Source of the DNA: Alphaproteobacteria bacterium
GTDB taxonomy: Bacteria > Pseudomonadota > Alphaproteobacteria > Thalassobaculales > Thalassobaculaceae
DNA: 7,145 nucleotides
Direction of reading: 5' to 3'
Assembly (NCBI GenBank): GCA_028822575.1
Contig: JAPKDN010000167.1
Location: 1 to 7,145, forward strand
Shown here: positions 1-6,282 of the stretch, one piece after another
Position numbering within the stretch: position 1 is the stretch's first letter
How the letters are laid out: the number at the start of each line of letters is the position of its first letter
Program-made: the position numbers and the translations under genes
Notes under the pieces: generated by a model
Seen by the model: the letters and a program-made list of their open reading frames with translations, nothing else
Told to the model about the DNA's origin: nothing
Database searches by the model: none

Positions 1-1307
1 ACGGTCGGCGCGTCAGTGCCATGCTTGATTTCCAAATCATTTGCGGGGACCAGGGCGGCGAACATATCCTTCAGATTGCCGGCGACGGTCACATCGCTGA
101 CCGGGTAGGTGATCTCGCCATTCTCGATCCAGAAACCGCCGGCGCCGCGGCTATAATCGCCAGTCACCATGTTCACGCTCATACCCATCAGTTCGTTGAC
201 ATAGATCCCCGAGACGATGTCCGCGATCAGTTCCTCAGGCGCGAGGTCGCCGGCCTCTAGATACAGGTTCGTCGGGCTAGGGCCAGGCGTGCCTCCAGCG
301 GAGCGGGAGGCATGGCCGGTAGACTTCATGCCGAGTTGACGAGCAGTTGCCTGGTCGAGGAACCACGTGCGCACGATCCCGCCCTCGATGATCGCCCGGC
401 GTTCGAGGGCCAGTCCTTCGGCGTCAAAAGGTTTGGAGCGAATCCCACGATCTCGGCTTGGATCGTCGATGATGTTGACGCTCTTGGCGAATATGGCGGT
501 TCCCATCGCATCTTTCAGAAAGCTGGTGCCTCGGGCGACCGAACCTCCATTCAGGGCGCTGGCGACATGGCCGACCAGGCTGCGGCTTGATCTTGGGTCA
601 TAGACCACCGGGACTGAGGCGCTGGATGGGCGGCGTGGGTTAAGGCGCCGGACCGCGCGCTCGCCGGCGCGGCGGCCAATCTGGGCGGCGTCATCAAGAT
701 CCGCCTCGTAGACGGTGTGGGAATAGTCGTAGTCCCGCTCCATGTTCTGACCTTCTCCGGCGAGAACCACCGCGCTGACACTATGGCTGGAGCGTTGATA
801 GGTGCCACTGAAACCGTTGCTGGCGACCAGTACGATGCGGCTGGCGGACCAGCTGGCCTCGCCACCTTCGGAGTTGGTCACGCCCCTGATCGCCAGCGCG
901 GCTTCCTCGGCGACTGTCGCCCGTTCTACAAGACGATCTGCCGGCGGCTCGCTTGGGTCCGACATGTCGATCTCAGGATAGGCCTTGGCGATATCGGCCG
1001 GATCGGCGAGCCCAGCATATGCGTCCTCGGGGGTCACCTTGGCCATAGCGACAACTCGCTCGACCAGGGCATCCAGGGCGTCGGACTTCAGATCCGTGGT
1101 GGAAACCACCGCCTGTTGCTTGCCCACCAGGACCCGCAGGCCCAGGTCGTGAGATTCGGAACGTTCGACCGCTTCAGGTTTACCGAACCGCTGGGCGGCG
1201 GAGATTGACCGGCTATCGATGAAAATCGCGTCTGCTTCAGTAGCTCCCAGCCGTTTGGCCTTCTCGATGAGACCTTGCAGAAGGTCGGTCTTGCTATCCT
1301 GGGTCAT
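1..1307 (-). CDS. pmbA: PmbA/TldE-family protein (TldD partner subunit), C-terminus cut off by the window edge
   Basis: This frame is open from an ATG at 1307 to the left edge, giving 435 codons; E. coli PmbA is about 450 residues, so only about 15 are probably missing. Conserved PmbA blocks are visible: VSTTDL near residue 70, MERDYDYS at 189-196, MKSTGHASRSAGG at 327-339, MVTGDYSRGAGGFWIENG at 380-397 and AGNLKDMF at 409-416. TldD and TldE/PmbA form a heteromeric cytosolic metalloprotease that acts on unfolded or modified peptides (microcin B17 maturation, CcdA turnover). The zinc site lies in TldD, and no HExxxH motif appears here, as expected for the E subunit. A GGAG Shine-Dalgarno sits 5 nt before the start. 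It is last in the minus-strand array, 77 nt after the ABM gene, so it may also have its own promoter. No tldD is visible in the window. The family call is very secure; the peptide substrate is unknown. Confidence 0.95.
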   Translation of the reverse strand, partial: MTQDSKTDLLQGLIEKAKRLGATEADAIFIDSRSISAAQRFGKPEAVERSESHDLGLRVLVGKQQAVVSTTDLKSDALDALVERVVAMAKVTPEDAYAGLADPADIAKAYPEIDMSDPSEPPADRLVERATVAEEAALAIRGVTNSEGGEASWSASRIVLVASNGFSGTYQRSSHSVSAVVLAGEGQNMERDYDYSHTVYEADLDDAAQIGRRAGERAVRRLNPRRPSSASVPVVYDPRSSRSLVGHVASALNGGSVARGTSFLKDAMGTAIFAKSVNIIDDPSRDRGIRSKPFDAEGLALERRAIIEGGIVRTWFLDQATARQLGMKSTGHASRSAGGTPGPSPTNLYLEAGDLAPEELIADIVSGIYVNELMGMSVNMVTGDYSRGAGGFWIENGEITYPVSDVTVAGNLKDMFAALVPANDLEIKHGTDAPT

Positions 1308-1384
1308 GCTGGCTCCGGGTAAAGGCATTCCGTTGAGATAAGCCGCCGGACCTCCGAACGCAAGCGCATGCCTGGATAAGAGGC

Positions 1385-1702
1385 TTAGCCGGGGAGCCAA
1401 TAGGTTTTGGCGCTGGGATACACCGTTCGTGTCTCAATCCGTTCTGCCGGCTTGGCGAGGGTATGGGCGGCTGCTTTCCAGATCGCGTAATGTGGCGCGG
1501 CGCGATGTGCCTCTACGGCGGCCTCGTCTCGGTAGACCTCATAAAAATAGTAGACGTTGTCGTCTTCCACATCCTGCAGGACGTTAAAGCGGGCACATCC
1601 CGGCTCGTCCCGTTCTGAGCCGAGCGCGTCGACTTCGATCGCGGCCAGGAATTCCTGGCGCAGTTTCGGTTTGATCGTCACCTTTATCCACTTGGCGAGC
1701 AT
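1385..1702 (-). CDS. LsrG/YgiN-like antibiotic biosynthesis monooxygenase (ABM) domain protein
   Basis: A complete 105-residue protein made of a single ABM-type ferredoxin-like (dimeric alpha-beta barrel) domain. From memory of the family, the closest pattern is LsrG, the isomerase of phosphorylated AI-2 breakdown. Residues 26-71 follow its layout: ALGSERDEPG, then FNVLQD at 39-44, then YYFYEVYRDEAAVEAH at 51-66, then PHY at 70-72. The same layout also occurs in YgiN-type quinol monooxygenases and many uncharacterised ABM proteins, so the substrate is open. The C-terminus, after about residue 92 (TVYPSAKTYWLPG), is somewhat longer than in LsrG. The ATG at 1702 has an AAAGGA Shine-Dalgarno 7 nt upstream. 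The gene starts 30 nt after the nucleoside hydrolase stop, which suggests co-transcription. No other lsr gene (lsrK, lsrF, lsrACDB) is visible, so AI-2 processing is not supported by context. Confidence 0.88.
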   Translation of the reverse strand: MLAKWIKVTIKPKLRQEFLAAIEVDALGSERDEPGCARFNVLQDVEDDNVYYFYEVYRDEAAVEAHRAAPHYAIWKAAAHTLAKPAERIETRTVYPSAKTYWLPG

Positions 1703-1732
1703 CGGTTTTTCCTTTCAAGGTGGTCTGCTAAC

Positions 1733-2665
1733 CTAGCTTAGATTAGCCAGCCGCTCGGCCAGAAGATCAAAAAAACCGTCCGCGTCCACGTTATTCAGCA
1801 CAAACGCGTTCCTCGGTCGGTCGGTGACGCGCCACCAGTCAACCACGGTGGCGCCGCGGGTCAACTCGGAGACGGTTTCGATTTCGACATTACATTCCCG
1901 GCCAGAGAACAAGTCTGGCCTCAGCATCCAAGCGATGGTTGTCGGGTCATGCAATGGGCCACCTTCGGAGCCATATTTTTTCTCATTGTAGCGTCCGTAG
2001 AAGGTCAGCATCTCGACCAACGCCCGGGCGGCGGGGTTGTTGACCGCGCGGATGCGTTTCACGCGCTCGGGCGTCGTCAGTACCTTATGTGTAACATCAA
2101 GAGGCATCATCACGATCGGAGCGCCACTGGCAAAGACGACGCGGGCGGCTTCCGTGTCGGCGTAGATGTTGAACTCGGCCGAGGGCGTGATGTTGCCCTG
2201 GGCGAAATAGCCGCCGCCCATTAGCACGATTCGTTCGATGCGGTCGGCGATGGTCGGCTGTTTTTTAATCGCCAGGGCGATATTGGTCAGCGGTCCGATC
2301 GCGCACAGTGTGACTGTACTGGTGGCCTCACGCATCAATGTCTCGACGATGAAATCCACCGCGTGGCCATTTTGGAGCGCGAAAGATGGCTCAAACAATT
2401 TTGGTCCGTCTAGGCCGGATTTGCCGTGGGCATGCTCGGCGGTTACTTGCCGCGCGCCGAGCGGTTTGTCTGCGCCGGCGAAGACCTTGATATCAGTCTG
2501 CCCGGCCATCTCACAGATGATCCGGGCATTACGTTCCGTCAGAGCCAGAGGCACATTGCCGGCGACCGCGGAGATGCCGAGCAGCTCAATCTCGGGGCTG
2601 CCCAAAGCCATCATGATCGCGGCGGCGTCATCTTGGCCCGGATCGGTATCGATAATAAATTTCAT
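1733..2665 (-). CDS. Inosine-uridine preferring nucleoside hydrolase (IUNH family)
   Basis: A 310-residue protein of the usual IUNH length. These enzymes hydrolyse the N-glycosidic bond of ribonucleosides to free base and ribose, using a bound calcium ion. The hallmark N-terminal DTDPGQDDA is at residues 6-14; Asp8 and Asp13 match known Ca2+ ligands, and Asp12 the catalytic base. GPLTN at 124-128 supplies the Thr carbonyl ligand, EFNIYAD at 164-170 holds the sugar-binding Asn, and LHDP at 238-241 gives the His-Asp pair. All key residues are present, so it should be active; purine versus pyrimidine preference cannot be read. The ATG at 2665 gives the family-like start MKFIIDTDPG. A TTG one codon upstream (2668) is also possible and sits at better distance from the GGGAG at 2681-2677. 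The gene lies 44 nt after ubiD and 30 nt before the ABM gene. A role in nucleoside salvage or catabolism is inferred; no transporter or ribokinase is next to it. Confidence 0.94.
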   Translation of the reverse strand: MKFIIDTDPGQDDAAAIMMALGSPEIELLGISAVAGNVPLALTERNARIICEMAGQTDIKVFAGADKPLGARQVTAEHAHGKSGLDGPKLFEPSFALQNGHAVDFIVETLMREATSTVTLCAIGPLTNIALAIKKQPTIADRIERIVLMGGGYFAQGNITPSAEFNIYADTEAARVVFASGAPIVMMPLDVTHKVLTTPERVKRIRAVNNPAARALVEMLTFYGRYNEKKYGSEGGPLHDPTTIAWMLRPDLFSGRECNVEIETVSELTRGATVVDWWRVTDRPRNAFVLNNVDADGFFDLLAERLANLS

Positions 2666-2676
2666 CAATGATTTTT

Positions 2677-2681
2677 CTCCC
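2677..2681 (-). promoter_or_regulatory. Shine-Dalgarno for the nucleoside hydrolase, with ambiguous start choice
   Basis: The minus strand reads GGGAG here, 8 nt before a TTG (2668) and 11 nt before the adjacent in-frame ATG (2665). Just upstream, 2694-2682 can fold as a short hairpin (GCTCG, 3-nt loop, CGAGC). It lacks a U-tract, so it is not a terminator but could modulate access to this site. The ATG is preferred because the protein then begins as in the family. Confidence 0.5.
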
Positions 2682-2709
2682 GCTCGCGCCGAGCCTCAAA
2701 GGCGTGGGC

Positions 2710-4221
2710 TTAATTTTTCCAGATCCCGCGGCCGCTCCCTGGTAGGCCGTACCGTTCCCACTTCCCATCGACCAGATCGATGGTTCCCTGGTCCATGTGG
2801 ATCTCCATGCCCCATTCGCGCTTGGTCTCGGGCGGCCATTTATTGGTCGCGTCGAGGCCGATCTTGCTACCGAGGCTGGGCTCGGGAGAAGCAAAATCGA
2901 GATAGTCGATCGGCGTGTTCTCGATGATCGTGACATCGCGGGCTGGGTCCATGCGGGTCGAGATCGCCCACATCACGTCCTTCCAATCACGAGCGTTGAT
3001 GTCATCATCCACGACGATCACCCATTTCGTATACATAAACTGACGCAAGTAAGACCAAGCGCCCATCATGACTCGCTTGGCGTGCCCTGGATAAGCCTTG
3101 CGCATCGAGATTACCGCGATCCGGTAGGAGCACCCCTCCGGCGGTAGCCAGAAGTCGGTGATTTCTGGGAATTGCTGCTGGAGCAGGGGAATGAACACCT
3201 CGTTTAGTGCTTCGCCCAGGACCGAGGGTTCGTCCGGTGGTCGGCCGGTAAAGGTCGTCAGATAGATGGGGTCGCGCCGCATAGTGGTGGCGCTAATCTT
3301 GAAGACCGGGAAGGACTCCACGGAATTGTAGTATCCTGTGTGGTCCCCATAGGGTCCCTCGTCGCCATAATCCTCTAGCGAGACGTGCCCCTCGATGATG
3401 ATCTCCGCTTCGGCGGGAACTTTCAGGGGGACGGTTTTGCAATCGACCAGTTCCACCCGCTGGCCACGCAGTAATCCGGCGAACTGGTACTCGCTCAACG
3501 TGTCGGGAACCGGTGTCACGGCGGCAAGGATGGTGCCGGGGTCGGCGCCGATGACCACGGCGGCGGGGAAAGGCTCCAGCCGACCGGCTTTCCAGCGCGC
3601 GTGGTGCTGGGCGCCGCCGCGATGCTTCAACCAGCGCATCAGGGTGGTATCGGGCCCGGTCACCTGCATGCGGTAGATGCCGAGGTTGAAGGCATCCTCA
3701 CGTTTGCTGGTCGGGCCTCGGGTGACGACCAGCGGCCAGGTGATCAACGGCGCTGGCTCGCCCGGCCAACAGGTTTGGATCGGCAGGGCGGAAAGGTCGA
3801 TATCCTGGCCCATCAGAACCACGTCCTGGCATGGTCCGTAGGCGGCGGTCCGCGGTTTCATCGCCATCACGGTTTTGAGAAGCGGGAACATGCCAATCGC
3901 CTCACGCCAGCCTCCCGGCGGTTCCGGTTGTCTTAGAAAGGCCAAGGTTTCGCCGACCTCGCGAAGCCCGCAGGGTTCCCGGTCCATGCCCCAGGCGACG
4001 CGCTCTACCGTGCCGAAAAGATTGGCCAGCGCTGGCATGCCATAGGATGAGCCATCTTCTCGCACGACGTTCTCGAACAGGACCGCCGGTCCTTGCTCGG
4101 CGAGTAACCGGGTTTGGATCTCAGTCATCTCTAGAATTGGAGAAACTGGTTCCGAGACCCGGACCAGCCGGTTCTCGCGCTCCAGCCGGGCGATGAATTC
4201 ACGTAAGGATGCATAAGGCAT
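2710..4221 (-). CDS. ubiD: UbiD, 4-hydroxy-3-polyprenylbenzoate decarboxylase
   Basis: UbiD removes the carboxyl group from 3-polyprenyl-4-hydroxybenzoate in ubiquinone synthesis, using prenylated FMN (made by UbiX) with Mn2+ and K+. The 503-residue protein matches E. coli UbiD (497 residues) from end to end. The N-terminus MPYASLREF aligns with MKYNDLRDF. NLGIYR (Asn179) and [12 protein letters not shown] (Glu244) carry the cofactor-metal ligands. [12 protein letters not shown], from residue 288, contains the catalytic-region Asp293. [28 protein letters not shown] and [12 protein letters not shown] are also conserved, and nothing key is missing. I chose the ATG at 4221 because it matches the family N-terminus. 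A GTG at 4233 would add four residues; neither start has a good Shine-Dalgarno. It is the first gene of the minus-strand array and is divergent from the glycosyltransferase. ubiX is not in the window. The similarity is to the ubiquinone clade rather than to Fdc-type or other aromatic decarboxylases. Confidence 0.97.
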   Translation of the reverse strand: MPYASLREFIARLERENRLVRVSEPVSPILEMTEIQTRLLAEQGPAVLFENVVREDGSSYGMPALANLFGTVERVAWGMDREPCGLREVGETLAFLRQPEPPGGWREAIGMFPLLKTVMAMKPRTAAYGPCQDVVLMGQDIDLSALPIQTCWPGEPAPLITWPLVVTRGPTSKREDAFNLGIYRMQVTGPDTTLMRWLKHRGGAQHHARWKAGRLEPFPAAVVIGADPGTILAAVTPVPDTLSEYQFAGLLRGQRVELVDCKTVPLKVPAEAEIIIEGHVSLEDYGDEGPYGDHTGYYNSVESFPVFKISATTMRRDPIYLTTFTGRPPDEPSVLGEALNEVFIPLLQQQFPEITDFWLPPEGCSYRIAVISMRKAYPGHAKRVMMGAWSYLRQFMYTKWVIVVDDDINARDWKDVMWAISTRMDPARDVTIIENTPIDYLDFASPEPSLGSKIGLDATNKWPPETKREWGMEIHMDQGTIDLVDGKWERYGLPGSGRGIWKN

Positions 4222-4329
4222 GGGGCTTGTCACGCGGTTCAGGGGAGGCTATCTCGCTTATGACTTAGACCATGCTCGTTGATCCGCAAAGCGCGATGCG
4301 AGACCCTCCGATTATCCGAGGATCAAAAG
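4222..4329. promoter_or_regulatory. Divergent intergenic region between ubiD and the glycosyltransferase
   Basis: This segment of about 108 bp separates two divergently read genes, so it should hold the promoters of both transcription units. I could not identify convincing -35/-10 pairs or an operator palindrome on either strand. The assignment therefore rests on gene orientation alone. Confidence 0.5.
4318..4321 (+). promoter_or_regulatory. Shine-Dalgarno that fixes the glycosyltransferase start
   Basis: GAGG lies 8 nt before the ATG at 4330. This supports 4330 as the start over the in-frame TTG at 4279, which would add 17 residues with no family likeness and no ribosome binding site. Confidence 0.65.
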
Positions 4330-5433
4330 ATGGCTGACCCGATCGTCCACGCGATTGCCACGACGCAAGGCCATAACAGCTTTTCCGTGCACGCAAGAGA
4401 GTTCTTCATGGGAATGTCTCGGTGTCTGCCGTTAATGTGTTCCCAGTGGATTCGCAAATTTGGCGCCGAGAGCCAGGCGCGGGTATTTCAGGACCGGGAA
4501 CTGGTTCAGCGATATTTTCCGGGTCGCCCCATTGTCTCCATCAGCCTCAATGTCGCGTCCGAATTCGACATTTTGTATGCAGCGCCGGGCCCGCGTATCG
4601 GCTTCACGGTCTGGGATCCCAACCTTATCCCGGAAAGTTGGGTCGAACCGCTGTCCAAGATCGATCGCATATGGGTTCCCTCGCAATGGGGCCGGAGGGT
4701 GCTCGGCGCGAATGGCATCGATACTCATAAGATTGATGTCATGCCCGAGGGAGTGGACTCTTCGATCTTTCATCCCAATGGTCCGGCGATCGCGAATATC
4801 GCGGCGCTGCCGGGGTTCAAATTCATCACGGTCGGCAAATACGAGGAACGCAAGGCGACCGGCGAGATGATCAAGGCCTTCGACGATGAATTCGCCGGGA
4901 AACCGAATGTCTGGTTTGTGATCTCCTGCCATAATCCCTATGATAAAACACTGAATCTACGTGACGAGATTCGGGCACTTAACCTGAAGGACCCCAGCCG
5001 ACTGATGTTCATTCCGGTTCTGCCGACGCATCGGGACCTAGCCAAGCTCTATCGCTCATGCGACGCGTTCGTCGGCGCTAGCCGGGCCGAGGGATGGGGG
5101 CTCTGTCATATGGAGGGGGCGGCTTGTGGCTTGCCCTTGATCACGACAAACTACTCTGCGCCATCGGAATGGGCAGCTGGCCATGCCTATTTTATTGATC
5201 ACGGGATGACCAAGGTTAAAACGTCGTTTTTCTACCGCCGGGATGGTGATCAAGGCTCGTGGGCGGACCCGGATTGGTCACAGTTTCGGCGCGCGATGCG
5301 CCACCTGGTGAACAATCCGGAAGAGGCCAAGCAACGGGGCCAAGCGATCTCGGAACACGTGCGCAAGAACTATGACTGGTCGGTCACCGCCGCACGTGGC
5401 GCCGAGTTGGTCCGGCAAATCGTCGCCAGCTAA
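4330..5433 (+). CDS. GT4-family (GT-B fold) glycosyltransferase
   Basis: A 367-residue cytosolic protein with the C-terminal Glycos_transf_1 domain of retaining GT4 enzymes, which move a sugar from a nucleotide-sugar donor to an acceptor. Residues 138-149 (MPEGVDSSIFHP) are the usual linker between the two Rossmann domains. GKYEERKATGEMIKAF at 169-184 is the donor-domain entry with its basic residues. SRAEGWGLCHMEGAACGLPLI at 251-271 contains the E-x7-E motif (Glu254, Glu262) that contacts the donor. The N-terminal half includes SFSVHAREFFMGM at 17-29 and WDPNLIPESW followed by IDRIWVPSQWGRRVL, a pattern of GT4 proteins in this subgroup. No signal peptide or membrane segment is seen. The start is set by the GAGG at 4318. 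It is followed 20 nt later by an NTF2-like gene, and no sugar-nucleotide or export genes are nearby. Donor and acceptor are unknown. Confidence 0.92.
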   Translation: MADPIVHAIATTQGHNSFSVHAREFFMGMSRCLPLMCSQWIRKFGAESQARVFQDRELVQRYFPGRPIVSISLNVASEFDILYAAPGPRIGFTVWDPNLIPESWVEPLSKIDRIWVPSQWGRRVLGANGIDTHKIDVMPEGVDSSIFHPNGPAIANIAALPGFKFITVGKYEERKATGEMIKAFDDEFAGKPNVWFVISCHNPYDKTLNLRDEIRALNLKDPSRLMFIPVLPTHRDLAKLYRSCDAFVGASRAEGWGLCHMEGAACGLPLITTNYSAPSEWAAGHAYFIDHGMTKVKTSFFYRRDGDQGSWADPDWSQFRRAMRHLVNNPEEAKQRGQAISEHVRKNYDWSVTAARGAELVRQIVAS

Positions 5434-5440
5434 TTATATC

Positions 5441-5446
5441 GAGGAG
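5441..5446 (+). promoter_or_regulatory. Strong Shine-Dalgarno of the NTF2-like gene
   Basis: GAGGAG lies 7 nt before the ATG at 5454 and inside the 20-nt gap after the glycosyltransferase stop. It settles the start and supports translation from a shared transcript. Confidence 0.7.
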
Positions 5447-5453
5447 ATATTCG

Positions 5454-5915
5454 ATGAACTTCAACTGGGACCCGCATCCCGACGATATCGCCTCGGTTAA
5501 GGCCTGGTTGGATCTTTGGCAGCCTTGTGTTCAGAACGTCGATTTCGCACCCGCGCGCCGGCTGTTCGCCGAGAACGTGGCATCGTTTGGCACCCATATG
5601 GACATCGTCGAGGGGCGGGATGCCTTAGAAAAAAACCAATGGCGCGCGGTGTGGCCAAGTATCGACGACTTCGCCTGGGATTTTGATGCCATGCGGATCG
5701 GTGTGTCGCCGGACCGATTGAGTGGTTTTCTCGTCACGACTTGGACATCGACCGGTTATCATGAGGACGGAAGCCGCTTTGATCGGCCCGGCCGGACCAC
5801 GGTGATGCTGACACGCGACGGTTTGCAGGGTGACTGGTTGGGCGTTCACACCCATTTCTCTCTCTTCCCGGGTACGCCGGGGCGATCGCATGGCTCGCGA
5901 CCGGCGAAATCTTGA
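5454..5915 (+). CDS. NTF2/SnoaL-like (ketosteroid isomerase-type cone fold) protein
   Basis: A complete 153-residue protein with the pattern of the SnoaL/NTF2-like superfamily. An N-terminal helix runs VKAWLDLWQPCVQNVDFAP (15-33), followed by RRLFAENVASFGTH (35-48) and VEGRDALEKNQW (52-63). A strand-rich second half then includes FLVTTWTSTGYHEDGSRFDRPGR and a closing WLGVHTHFSLFPGTP (128-142). In this superfamily the cone-shaped pocket may bind a small hydrophobic ligand, catalyse isomerisation or hydrolysis, or act as a non-enzymatic partner; the sequence does not decide which. His132 and His134 near the C-terminus are typical of a SnoaL-like subgroup. The short polar tail after residue 143 is probably disordered. 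It follows the glycosyltransferase by 20 nt and is likely co-transcribed. The stop is TGA, which shows that TGA is used as a stop codon in this genome. The fold call is good; function is unknown. Confidence 0.87.
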   Translation: MNFNWDPHPDDIASVKAWLDLWQPCVQNVDFAPARRLFAENVASFGTHMDIVEGRDALEKNQWRAVWPSIDDFAWDFDAMRIGVSPDRLSGFLVTTWTSTGYHEDGSRFDRPGRTTVMLTRDGLQGDWLGVHTHFSLFPGTPGRSHGSRPAKS

Positions 5916-6282
5916 TCCGGGCCTGTTTTTGTCCTGTTGTTCGTTCTTTAGTTTGCCGGTGATTCGATAAGACTGGCGAGCCGGCTCTTTTGATGGTGGT
6001 AATCGTTGAATAAATTAGTTCACGTCAAAACGCGTTTAGAATGAGGGCGGTTAGTATTTTAGGTGGGTTTTCGTCTGGACCAAAGCGTCCTAAATTTTTC
6101 AACGACCCTACATTTCATTTACAATTCTCAAGCTTACCTTTGTGGTTTGAATGATCGCCCAGGGGTAGAACGCGGAATATTCTGGGTCGACAGTGAATTT
6201 TCTGAAGATGTTTGGGTGGAAGGCTACGCATTCAGGGATTTCAATACCGTGATCAACGTGGCTCGTAAAATCAATATTAGGG
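5916..6282. other. AT-rich non-coding or relic region
   Basis: About 370 bp with no gene I can support. By line-by-line count GC is about 43% from 5941 to 6300, against about 60-65% in the flanking genes. A plus-strand frame beginning with GTG at 6063 stays open through to 6542. Its codons lack the G/C-rich third positions of the real genes, it has no Shine-Dalgarno, and its second half overlaps the BCCT remnant in another frame. It is probably chance or a decayed fragment. A 10-bp palindrome (GAGCCGGCTC, 5978-5987) followed by TTTT is too short a stem to call a terminator. This stretch may hold the end of the glycosyltransferase transcript and the lost promoter of the transporter. Confidence 0.5.

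Noticed and set aside
551..865. Minus-strand 104-residue open frame overlapping pmbA.
   Set aside because: It is a shadow frame of pmbA, rich in Ala, Pro, Ser and Arg, with no family likeness; the pmbA frame is conserved across the same bases.
717..1208. Plus-strand 163-residue open frame antisense to pmbA.
   Set aside because: GC-rich antisense frame with no recognisable domain; the opposite strand encodes conserved PmbA blocks.
2238..2927. Plus-strand 229-residue open frame across the nucleoside hydrolase/ubiD junction.
   Set aside because: It runs antisense to two well-conserved genes and has no domain pattern.
1733..4221. Possible futalosine-type menaquinone pathway (nucleoside hydrolase plus UbiD-family decarboxylase).
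   Set aside because: The futalosine route uses MqnB or an MTA/SAH-type nucleosidase, not an IUNH-fold enzyme. The UbiD here matches the ubiquinone clade along its whole length, and no mqnA, mqnC, mqnD or mqnE is visible.
5978..5991. Palindrome GAGCCGGCTC followed by TTTT as a rho-independent terminator.
   Set aside because: A perfect palindrome with no loop bases can form only about a 3-bp stem once a 4-nt loop is allowed, and the T run is short.
6006..6042. TTGAAT and TAGAAT as a sigma-70 promoter for the transporter.
   Set aside because: The spacing is 25 nt, far from the usual 16-18, and in an AT-rich stretch such hexamers arise easily.
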